From the NCBI RefSeq assembly GCF_000002235.5, contig NW_022145604.1, positions 6,731,077 through 6,795,076 on the forward strand: 64,000 nucleotides of DNA, given 5' to 3'. Below the pieces are notes generated by a model, which was given only the letters and a program-made list of their open reading frames with translations, did no database searches and was not told the DNA's origin. Made by a program: the position numbers and the translations under genes. Position 1 is the first letter of the stretch, and each line of letters begins with the position of its first letter. The stretch is from Strongylocentrotus purpuratus. Taxonomy: Eukaryota; Echinodermata; Echinoidea; Camarodonta; Strongylocentrotidae. This document shows positions 1 through 11,400 of the stretch, piece after piece.

Positions 1-24
1 AGGTAGATAGAATAAGTCACTTAC

Positions 25-165
25 CAGTAATAGTTCTATTATTTTCTTCCCTTAAAAAAAGTATTAGTTGAAAGCAGGGCGGTATAATCTTGGTAGTACT
101 ACTTCGAGAGATAGCTTTTCACAAAGTCATATAGAACTGTAGTATATGGAAATGCTCGCGTTGCA
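25..165 (-). other. Putative noncoding first exon of a gene left of the window
   Basis: This is the counterpart of the first exons at 20372, 26901 and 49351. The exon would end at 25 with donor GTAAGTGA read on the minus strand. The TATAAATA box of the other copies is TGTAAATA here (176-183), so this promoter may be weak or dead. The right limit is only an estimate from TATA spacing. Confidence 0.3.
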
Positions 166-1204
166 AAATGAAACATATTTACATTCGTGACGCGCTTTCT
201 TGGCATTCGTTGGTGCCTGGACGGATGTATGTATTAGTCTTAATTCATAGACTCTCTTATACCTTACCCTCACTGCCAAAGCCGATTCTGTGCCGACTAC
301 AAACCGACCGATTCCCCACCATTGGAGGTAATGTAATTTGTTTAATTATGCAGCCTGCTGTAGGTCTCATGTTTGTCTTCTTGATGTAACTCGGGTAACA
401 AGTACGTTTGTTCATCTAACTAAAACCCCAGCTACCAACGTTTACAATAGGGTTTCAGTTAATAATAATAATAATAATATTAACTAGAACTTCAATCGTA
501 TTAGAACGATATGCATGCATTTACGCCAGTGGTTTTTACGTGATAGACAAAAGAGCGTCTCTTGGGCTATCCAGAGCAGTTTGTTAAAAGTCTTTAGCAT
601 CTAGGATAATGAGTTAGGTAGGCCAAAACACATGCTTCAATAACGGCCTGAAAGACAAAATGGCGCCCGGACGGTCACGCATGAGTGATTTCGGAAAACG
701 AAGAGTTCAGTGACCTTGATGGGATGCTAGAGATTATACGAACTTTGTAAAATATCGGGATAGTGGAAGAGACCTAGATAGGCTCATAAGCACTGCGTGC
801 AAAATGAATCGAATTTGGTGAAAGAAGAACATTTCGTGAAGCGTGCTGTGGCCTAAATGGCCGTCCATACTAATATAATCATGCAGGGAATAAAATCGCG
901 TCGATAATGACCTCCTTGACAGATTTTCGAAATCCGGCTTCGAGATGCCCTGTGTTTGGCCCCCCAAAATATGCTTGCAAAATTTCAAGGAAATAAAAGA
1001 ACAAAAAGGGGGCGAATGGCGTTCTGAAAAAAATGACGTCATAATAAAATATAATATAATTGTGCGGGAATCCAGTAGCAGACCAGCCAACACACGAATT
1101 TGTGTTACCTTTCACGACATTTTGAGGTAATGCAAGAATACTAAAAAATATTTTGTTGCTTGAAATGACTCAAATTGTAATAATAATCAGGCAGACTAGC
1201 TAGA

Positions 1205-1350
1205 TCGCCTTATCGCCTTGAAATGCTAGAGCGCCGCAGTGGCTGCCTTGCTAAAGCCAGGGTAATAATTGGGGCAGCGCCAGGAACGTGACGGACATGT
1301 GCGCTATACAAGAAGCCACCATTATTATTATTATTATCATTATTATTATT
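1205..1350 (+). repeat. SINE 3' part
   Basis: A segment beginning CCTTGAAATGCTAGAGCG and ending GCGCTATACAAGAAG followed by TTATTATT triplets. It matches the right half of the SINE at 17431-17657. The head is missing or too diverged to see. Confidence 0.6.
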
Positions 1351-3179
1351 ATCACGCTACATAAAAATAGTACCAGAGAGCTGTTTATTGTCATCAAATA
1401 TTGTACAAATAGCATTTTAAACAAATAAAGATGATAATGCAAAGTCGTTAGTCATGAGAATGTTAACTTCTATCTCTCTCTGTTGAATAATCCGAAAAAT
1501 AGAATCAATAGAGTGCATTAAACCGAGTGTTAAACGAATTTTTATACCTATGTCAATGAAACCTGGCAGATGTATGTATCTATATAGGCCTACGTGACAC
1601 TGTCTGCGAAGTTTGGTAATATTTAATGACGTCATCGCAAAGTTATCGCCCAAAATGATGAATTTACTATGCATTACGTAACAGCCCGTTAAATGCTTGT
1701 AATAGATTGACATTGGTGTCAAAATGAACGCAATGAAATGCCCGTTCAATTTATTGATACCACATTCGGTATATGTTCACATAACATAATATTCGAACAT
1801 GATGTTTATGGTATGTACAATATGGTATTGAAAATGCACTCGAGTTGATTTTTCAAAAGTAGCTGTGGAATACAGGCTACACCGAAACGCAAATACTATG
1901 TAAAACTCACACAAGCTTTCTATTATCTAGCAATAAATCTTTGATAAATTAATTCAAAAGTTAGTACGCCATCACAATGATACAATAATATAATATGATA
2001 ACGCTCCAAATGTATGGTACATTATTTTGAAGTACCAAGCCTGTTAGATCACCTCGTTTAATAGTATACACAAAATATATTCACGTAACAATGAATTGCC
2101 TGTGCTACCATCCGTTTATATAAAAACCTTTATATCGTATGTAATTTTTGATAGCCTACTTTATGGGATAAAGTCAAAATAACAAAGATATATACTGATT
2201 AAATGTTAAAGGCACTAGCGATGTTAAAGTCCTTTAAAGCCACGGTCTCATCCGACCTCACGTACAATAGATAAAGATTTAGTTGATTTTGGGTATGTTT
2301 AGAATCTTTAAGGATTGGATTTGGGTATATCTTTAACTTCTCTTCTCCTGTCATACATTTTGTGACCTAGATGTAAAGATTTTCAAATAATCACGGAAAC
2401 AGTTTTTCAGACAAAAGCAATCACCTTTGCTCCTACTCATATTATTAGGTATAATAATACATATATGCAATTGAGAAATATTTGTTTCTGATTTGTGCAA
2501 AAACTTACTAGAGTTAGAATAAGTGAAACATAATTATGCTAGAAAGCAGTGAAGATATAATGTACACGAATTTTTGTTTAAATACAACATAAACGAATAT
2601 TGAACAATCCGAAATATATACATAATAAGCCTCTTGAAGTGCACGATAAAAAATAATTATTTTAAAGGTAAAAAAAGAAGAAAAAAAACCTTATATTGTA
2701 TACATGGTATATATCTTTTTTTTACTAAATTAAACTGCTATAATATTTATATAATACGTCATATACATTTTGTTTCTTATATATTATTACATCTGAAAAA
2801 AATATCTAGGATAATCATTAGAAGTGTATTATCAATCATAATGTATTCAAAAATATACATAATGTTGTACAGATTAAAAAGGCCCCTACAGTGACATTTT
2901 AGAAACACCACTCTTGTCTTGAAAATATGAGAGTTAAAATAATATCAATAGTCAGCCTGTTTATGAAGCTGCGATACGTTTTAAATTCTTTTGAAAATGA
3001 TAAAATCTGACTAATGTACTTAATTGTGTTTGCACCGTTAGCTTTCATCCCAACTCTTGAAACAATAATTCATCCACAACTTTGGAATACATTCCATTAT
3101 AATTTGTAGTGGCCTTAACTCCTAAGGAAGTGATTCCTCGTTAACCCCTCATAGGTGGATATATGAACTCCGGCAAGTT

Positions 3180-3425
3180 TGATCAGTTCAGTTCAGTTCA
3201 GTTTGTTAATATCATCATTTCGCAGCCTGGGCTGAATTGCATGACAATTTACAATTACAAAATGTCATATTTCTATCGCAATTGTTTCAAATAATACTAG
3301 TTAAAATACAATATGATTAACAAAGACAATGAATTGTCATCAATAGTTAGTTCACTTTCTAGTTACAATTCACAATATTAGCAATAACTATAATTCAATA
3401 TATATATATATATATATACACCAAA
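3180..3425 (-). repeat. LINE-like 3' tail plus TA microsatellite
   Basis: On the minus strand the segment ends in tandem CTGAA units (about 3184-3202), the short-repeat tail typical of CR1/L2-type LINE 3' ends. A (TA)n run lies at 3401-3418. No coding frame of a LINE is visible. It is absent from the other promoter segments. Confidence 0.35.
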
Positions 3426-3769
3426 AATATTCCCATTAATAATATTATGTAATTTGGTTTTGCATCAATCAGTAGAAATTCGGTAAATAAGTAATTGATA
3501 TGGTATTTTTGTGCTTTTTAGATTGAGGAAAACTTGAAGCTTAACAAACATGTGTAACATATCAATTATTTTTATTTGTCATACATTCTTCAGTAAATAT
3601 TTCGATCAGTGCCAATCATCTTGATGTAAGGCTTGGTTTGGGATTCTTCTGAGTGTAGATACTGGATGTCACGTCATCATGATGTCATTGGTCAGTATTC
3701 AGACATCTATTTACCGCTTTCTGCTGAAATATATTAAAAGTAATGAAAGTCATAAATAATACAGAAAAT

Positions 3770-3935
3770 AATATCAATATTAATGATGAACATCATTATT
3801 AGAATAATTATGGTACTAGTTCAACTACTACTAATTCTAAAAGTAATACTAATAATAAACAGTAATAACAACAATATCAATAATAATGATGATAATAATA
3901 AGGATGATAATAATAAGGATGATATTAACAATCAT
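3770..3935. repeat. AAT/ATG-rich simple sequence
   Basis: Degenerate trinucleotide sequence (AATAATGAT, AAGGATGATAAT). Counterparts stand at 33540-33690 and 52340-52470. Nothing else is visible in it. Confidence 0.6.
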
Positions 3936-4639
3936 TACTTTGTAGAAAAGGAAATTTGTTAATTTCCTTTAGGTTATTCATTAAAAATGAACCGTTGGAT
4001 AATACTACAATGCACCCAGGAAAATTTTACGAAGACCCTTTCGGAAATAAACATGTCAACACCAAGTTTTGAACACAGTTTTTTTTAAAATATCTATTTG
4101 TTGTTTAATGACGATTGTTTCACCTGACTGCTATTAAAGAAAGCATGTATATAAAATAAGCTTGTTAGTAAACAACTAGGAAACCGACAGCTTTAAAGCC
4201 CCACTGTCCTACCTGTAGCTACTTGCTCCCTCGATAGAAAACTTCCCCAATCGGTGCCTGTTGGTCCCCCATGATCCTCTTTTTCTTATGTTAGTTGAGA
4301 GCTAAGTTAATGAGATATAGCCAACTGTCAGTGACCTTGCTGTGTGGTCTAATCCCTTCTGGCCCAGTAGTATTGACGGTCTTTAAGTCTTCTTCCAGGG
4401 ACTTGATAATGAGGAAGATTGCCTTACCATTGGGCACAATCGCATGGACTTGGTTTCGAAAAAGTTATTGCAGTGTGAAAAAAAAAGATTTTGAGCCGAA
4501 AATTTGTTGTTTTTTGGCGGACGATTCCTCTCTAATTTTGGCCAGCATCTCCGTATATTAATTGGACGATAGTGGTTGAAAATTAGGCAGTGCATGACGC
4601 TCAAAGGACGAGGAGTGCTGAGTGCGATGATTTAGAAAA

Positions 4640-5230
4640 TGTCAAATAAACAAGGTGTGCTTAGTTTGTGTGGTAGACAGTGGCAACCAATTAAAAAACT
4701 TAGCATGATATTTGACTTTGGCCCTCCGCTTATAATTATACCAGTCATTATGCTAATCAGCACATAATAGTGCACCCGATCAGGTCCAGGCGCCATTTGA
4801 CAAGCGCACACATGCCTTATATCCAACCACATTAACGTTCGCATCCTGCCGGGTACCCAATTAACACCTGGGTGGAGAGTGACAAATGCAGATTAATGTC
4901 TTGCCACAGGACCCCGCCCCCCCCCCCCCCCCACACTCCGAGAACGGACGGACCCCATGCGTGTTGCCAAAATGTCCTTTTCGTAACAAAAGAAAAAGGT
5001 CGACCCGTATTGACTTTACACACCGGACTTTTGCTGAAAGGGGGGGGGGGTGTACTGAAAAAGGCTCGTATACAAAAGAAAAAGGTCGAGCCGTATTGAC
5101 TTTACACACCGGACTTTTGCTGAAAAGGGGGGGGGGGGGTCGGTTGGAACACGCATATGCGTACCCTAAATAACACTGAGTGGGGGGGGGGGGCGGGCAC
5201 AGGACATTAGTGCCGAACCATGTGATCCAC
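4640..5230 (-). repeat. SINE copy in the 3' region of gene 1, split by an insertion
   Basis: Read on the minus strand it contains GGCACTAATGTCCTGTG, then GGCAAGACATTAATCTGCA, then CACCCAGGTG and GGGTACCCGGCAGGATGCG, which is the order found in the SINE at 17431-17657. A poly-C-ended element (4913-5197) splits it. It lies just downstream of the gene 1 stop codon and would be part of the 3' UTR or 3' flank. I found no convincing AATAAA on the minus strand here. Confidence 0.55.
4913..5197. mobile_element. 285-bp poly-C-ended insertion with 8-bp target duplication
   Basis: It is bounded by direct repeats CACAGGAC (4905-4912 and 5198-5205). The ends are inverted repeats: CCCGCCCC plus more C and then CACACTC on the left, and the complement of GAGTG plus G-run plus CGGG on the right. 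Inside are two tandem copies of about 80 bp, each with GTATTGACTTTACACACCGG and a following G-run. The empty site is at 34006-34013 in gene 2. Eight-bp duplications fit hAT-like transposition, but the termini are not a classic hAT end. Confidence 0.7.
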
Positions 5231-5306
5231 GGTCGTTAACGCATCCATCCCCGGCATTCAACAGACCATGACAATTTTACAAACATATACGGCAATCAAC
5301 CGATTT

Positions 5307-5408
5307 TCAAGAAATACAATTCTTCAAGGTGATAAAAATCCCAATACCTGGACCCGGTGCAGTATTAGCCGCTACTGTCATTGGCTGTGCCTGGCCATAA
5401 TAGTGCAC
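5307..5408 (-). CDS. Gene 1 coding exon 6: C-terminus and stop
   Basis: 33 codons plus TGA after acceptor TTTAACAG, reading VHYYGQAQPMTVAANTAPG and ending KNCIS. It is preserved in frame in all three genes although 3-bp indels differ between them, which supports it as the true last exon. Confidence 0.75.
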   Translation of the reverse strand: MHYYGQAQPMTVAANTAPGPGIGIFITLKNCIS

Positions 5409-8400
5409 CTGTTAAATGAGAAACAAAAATGTTACGAATTAATCTTATGCACTTTTGTTGGATCTCTTTACTAAATTCTACGGGTCTCGCTCTTTCGTTT
5501 AGGTTACATCGGCCGAACTTTGGAAAAAAAACTACCGGAAAATCTAAAAATCTGTGATACTGAAGACAACTTTAAGGCGCGTCTTTACATTTCTTTTCAA
5601 AAGTATTTTCCAATGTTAGCGAGAGGAAGTATGTTGAGCATATCTAACTCTTCTTATGTTACTCTATCCACCTTTCCTTCTTACTCTTTCTTACAGCGGA
5701 TCCAGGAGGGGGACGGAGGGGGTACGGCCTGCCCCCAACAAAACCAAATCTGGCATACCTTATAAACAGTAGATAAAAGATATGCACCCCACCCTCCGCC
5801 ACCCTCCCCCCCCCCCACACACACACACACACAAAAGCCCACCCGCACACACAAACCCACGCACTCGTACGCAAACAAACGCACACGCACACACTGCAAA
5901 TAGAAATTTCAATTTTGAGAAAAGAAGTACTTCACTTATTTTCTAGTTGAAGATAGCCACTAGAAAATGGTGAAAGCTTTTATCTAATACGAGCCAGCCT
6001 CCCCCCCCCCCCCCTCCCCAAACTTCCCGAGATTTATTGATTCCCTGTGTATATTCTTGGCTGACTTTCGCTCTAAAGTTTTTTAAAAAAAATTGCTTCA
6101 AAGTAGAAAAACATGACCCGTTATTCAATGAGTAACATAGGACCTAGGTGAGGTATGTATCATACCGTGGTAGCAGTATTGGCATTGGTCTGGTTGGTAG
6201 AGGCTTTGGCACAGCAGCAGGAGTGTCCCCCACAGCAGTAGACAGCAGACACGATACAGTTAATGAACTCGACCAAGCCGAGGATAGCGAGTATGGAGTG
6301 AACGCAAACGGCACCCTGGTTGGAAATGTCGAGAAAACAAGATGAAAGGGGCTTAGAAGGAAACAAATCTGACAACTACATGTAGAAAGGCGGTGTATAC
6401 GGATTGTATCAAATGAGTTTGCAACGCGATTTTCTATTGGCAACATCTTAAAAAGTACTTAGCCATTCTTAATGAAACTATCTCGGCTGTTTTGTAGTAG
6501 TATCGCTTGTCCTGTAGATTTCAAAAGAATTTAAACGAAAACAAAGAAGTTTTTCTTTTTTTGAACGTCGCATTTCTCATATGTTACAAGAAAAGCGTTG
6601 AATAGCATCAGAGCACGAGAGCTTGCGCATGAATATATCGTAGCAAGCTCTAAAATTAATTTCAGTTATTGATGCAAAAGGGGTTAAGAATAAGATTAAT
6701 ATCCTTTACACGCACATTGAGGTAACTTAGTGTCTTTAGTAAATTGTCTGTAATGACATAGTGACCGTATCAAATACAATATGAATAATTATGGAGAAAC
6801 ATACAGGACATTTTAGGAAATGTTTAGAGAGTCTGAAAAAAGACGTCATAATTACATAGAATCAATCGTAGCGTTTGTTTAATAAATCTTTGAAGAGTGG
6901 AATATGTAAAACAGTTTTATCTTTAAAGAAGATTTTGTAAAATGATGTGCAGAGCATTATATAACAACTTTCAGCACAACTTAACTGCGCGCAACAAAGG
7001 TTCTACCCGTCTTCACTGAACTCTGCGTTATAAGATACAGAAATATGATGTGCAAAACACTTCATGTCATCATAAAGAAGAGGAAAAAACCACCGCGGTT
7101 TTGCCTTGTCATTTCTGAACGAGGCTTAAGGGGATAGTTCAGTTTTGTTGCAGAGGGCGTTACACAAAATATTTTTGTGAGATAATGAAAAACTGAGTGT
7201 CAAATTTGAAAGAACATGCAATTTAAATGACAAAATCATCTTTGTTCGATCGAAATCGGTTCGGAGACGGCTGAAATATCCATAAATATAACCATTTCTA
7301 ATACTTGTGTACACCACAAATATTAGATAATTTGAACCAGCCATTGAAAATAGCGCCTTATACGTTTTATTCCAGCCAATGCCGATGTTGGCTTTTTGTG
7401 TTGGTTTTAATACGTACAACCAACCGACCCATGTATTGTTATTATTAATTAATTAATCAATTGACGGTCGCTGTATTCTTTTTTTAAAGTAGAGCATAAT
7501 TGGTATGATCGTATTGGCTAAATTCCACACATTTTGGGGTCTTAAATTACTTTCGTAGCAATTTTAGGTCCTAGAAACTAGAAATGTCATAAATAAGAAT
7601 GAAAGCAATAACTTGCGCTTTGAACGCATTTGCTGTCTGAAACAAGAACTCAACTATCACTTCAATTGATGAAGGATTCCATGCATTCATAGAATAATGT
7701 AAAGATAAAGTGCATATGACTTACCACCGAACGATGATATGCACAGATATAATCGGAGCTGAAACCATAGTACCGTCGGTAACAGGACACAAAGTAGGTC
7801 AGCACTGCGGCTACAAATGATTCATATGCCAGCATCCCGAAAGCATGGACAGTACACAGGATTGCCATCACCATGTATGCGATGATCTGATAAAGAAATG
7901 ATGTCACATTGTGATAATGGAATGGAGGGATGGGAGGGTGGGATGGGAGGAGGAGGCGCCCGGCCCGGATGTCCTCTTAAAGTCTAAAAATGGTATATAT
8001 CAAATACACAAGACACAATATGTATGCCCCTTACAGATTTACCATGCCAGTTTTTATTTTTGTTTGTCTCTTATATTTTTTTTTATCAATCGTTTATGAT
8101 TTTATCTAATTTTTGCTAAACTGTTCATATACATTTTGGGGAATCATAGGCTAGGAAAGATGTTACATTTTGTAGGTAAACGTCAACAAAATTGCAATAA
8201 AATATTTTTCACTGCAATGCATTTTAGTAAGGTCCCCCAAATGACATACTAAAAGTCCAAAAAATCCAAGCAGTGGAAGTGTCCCTAATTTGCATAAATC
8301 CAATATGGCCGCTATTTCGAGGATTTTCACATAGATTTTGTCATATTTTTCAACTCGTATAGGCTGCTGTGGCACTAAAGGAGTAGGAAAAGTGATCTGC

Positions 8401-11400
8401 TGTACATTTTGTATCAACTAAAATACCCATATACTACAGGTACATTTCACACCTGAAACAAAGCCCCCGCAGACCCACACCCACACAATCCAACATGTAA
8501 TTTATGCTCAATTTATCACCTTTATTTAGCAGATGATGTTATTTCGTTATGTAATAGACAAATATCATGTTATTTTAATTATATTGAAAAAACTAAAACA
8601 AAAATATTCAGAAAAACTGGCCCTTAGGAGTATCCGTGCAAACACAAGAGTTGTTGGTAGGGCTATGTAGGGGTACAGCCTATACATTACATTATCCTCA
8701 TGGTAATTGGAATTAGAAGTTGTTCTCAGTGCAACAGTTTACTTAATTTTAGAGAGGTGAAGCATACATTGCATGCTAATGGCTCATCACAGTACAAGTA
8801 TCCATATTACTGCGGTATTATGCTCTCTAGCAACTATTTTTTATCAAATATTCAACTAAGTTAGACCCGTAAGCTTTTGCTGTGTTATATCCATGATGCC
8901 TAATTCATAGTCGTTCATTGTAGAACTTTTAAAGTTGAACACCAAATAATAGTTTCTCATAACATCACAGTATTTCAAGTATATGCCCTAACAACAGATG
9001 CTACTGAGGAAGAAATGGACAACTTTATGGAGTCTTACAAGATACCCTGGACAGTATCTCGGGGAGGGATATCACAATGATGATTGGAGACTGTAATGCC
9101 AAAGTGGGAAAGGATGTTAGAGAAACTTGCAATATTGGAAAATTTGGTTTAGGTTACAGAAATGAGCGTGGAGACAGGCTTGTGGAGTTTTGCACTGCAA
9201 ATGACCTATAGTCATTGGCAATACCATGTCTCAACATCAAAAGAGGCGACTCTGGACCTGGAAAAGTCCTGGAGATAGAGTGAAGAATCAGATAGATTAT
9301 ATCATGATTAAGAGAAGGTGGAGGACAACTTTACTTGTTAAGACAAGACCAAGTGCCGGTTGTGGAAGTGACCACCAAATGTTGCTTGGTAAAATGAAAC
9401 TGAGACTCAAGTCCAAGAAGACAACTGCTCAACCAGTCAGGTTTGATGTGATGAATATACCAGCACAGATAACAGATAACAGATATAACAGATTCATGCC
9501 ACTTCTACAACTGGCAGAAGAAGATGTGAAGCCAGAAGTGCTGTGGGCAAGCACATCAGATATACTGAAAAAGACTGCTCAGGAATACATACCACGGAAG
9601 AAAAGGCAAAAACAGGCATGGCTAACAACTAGTACAATGGAAATTGCAAGTAAAATAAGGCAAGCAAAATCAGAAGGGAGACACACAGATTGGAGACAAC
9701 TAAATAAGGAATATAACCAAAAAGCATGTGAAGATTAAAAAAAAAGCATTCCTAGAAGGAAAATGTAAAGAAATGGGAAATGCAGCAAAGAAGCACAACA
9801 TGAAGAAACTTTTCAAACTTGTAAAAGAGATTACTGGAGGCAGCAGCATGAACACTGATGTTGTGAATGACAAAAATGGACATAAAACAAAGATGGGCAG
9901 AGTACTGCAGGGATTTGTACAGCAGTAGAGAGCCAGGTCAGAGAGGCAACAGACCGGTTGGAGAAGACAGCGAACCACCTCCACTGAGATCGGAAGTTGA
10001 ATGGGTTCTGAACCATATAGATAATGGTAAATCTCCTGGAATGGATAATATACCTATTGAAGTATGGAAAGCAACAGGTGAAATAGGTATTGATCTCTTA
10101 TGGCGGCTATGTATCAAGATATGGGAGAATGAAGAATGGCCCAAAGACTGGTACAGAGCTATTTTTATACCTTTCCCTAAAAAAGGCAATCAGAAAGAAT
10201 TTTCTAATCATAGAACCATCATTCTTCTTGTTTATGCGAGCAAAATACTATTAAAGATCATCATTGACAGGATGAAAAGGAGGTACATGGATGATTAATG
10301 TCAGAGAAGCAAGCGGTCTTTGTGCCAGGCAAAGGTACTAGAGATCAAGTTGCAAACATCAGGATGATTATAGAAAAATGTGTTTCATAGATTATGCAAA
10401 GGCTTACGACTGTGTAGATCACAAGATGTTGTGGGATTATATGTACAGAATGGGATTCCCAGCACACCTGGTGAGATTAATAACCAAGCTTTACGAAGAT
10501 TAAGAAGCAGCTGTTCGGACTAGTGTTGTCTCTTATTATAGCACTTCGACACGGTTTTAATCCTGGGGCATCACAGTAACGAGGCCATTGCTGTGTCACT
10601 GAATCATGACTGCACGTAGCTGGGCTAGAGTAGGGAGCTGCCCCCACAAATACAACAACAAAAAATGCAATCAATTATAAACAATTCATTGCATTTCCCC
10701 CTCGGTCCCCAACAGGAAAAAATCCCCTGTACGACCAAGCGTTATGGTTCCAGGCATGGCCACAGGGAGGAATTTTTCCTGTTGGGGACCGGAGGGAAAT
10801 GTAATGAATTGTTAATAATTTATTGCATTTTATCAGTTTTTTTTTGTATTTGTAGGGGATGCCCCCTACTCTAGCCCCCGCTGCGTTTAGTCATGATTTA
10901 GTGGCACAGCAATGGCCTCGTAACTGTGAGGCCCTAGGATCAAAACCGTGTCGGTGTGCTTTATTAGTGCCCTTTTGTGTGGCATTAATCCTCATTACTG
11001 TCAGTTATGACTTAAGGACGTAGGTCCCCTATAGTTGATAAGCATAGTAGCATACGCATGCTTAAAGGTAATGCAAAGTTTTGGGAATTCTTGAAAATTG
11101 GATGGATACTAATTCTTTAAAATATTGATATATTTGGATGCCCCTGTGAATGTATTATAAGCTTTTGATAATTTAGCTCCTAAAACACTTCTGCTCTCGA
11201 GTAATTGAATAATCAAAAATGTACCAGTGCTCCCGGAAAATTTCGAATATTTCAAATAGCGCCTAAGGCCATTCCATGGTAGCTGCGACCATGAATATTG
11301 TTTAAAACTGGTAATATCAGTCTTGAGAGGGAGCTATACAACATAAAGAGTTTATTATGTACAGTTTCATCACTTTAAACTCGATTTCAACCGTGACAAC

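Larger units (their letters stand above)
1..4640. repeat. Diverged promoter-side segment of the tandem unit (oldest copy)
   Basis: Positions 1-600 match 20221-20950, 1915-3050 match 50645-51950, and 3540-3990 match 52130-52400, with clearly lower identity than the other copies show among themselves. Stretches 600-1900, 3100-3540 and 4000-4640 have no counterpart in the other copies. They hold a SINE tail, a LINE-like tail and AT-rich simple sequence. No gene was recognised. Its gene would lie left of the window. Confidence 0.7.

Noticed and set aside
8163-8417. Minus-strand frame MIQNVQQITFPTPLVPQQP (also 37476-37670)
   Set aside because: Lies in intron 3, lost at the matching place in gene 3, with no start context or splice sites. 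Probably old repeat sequence.
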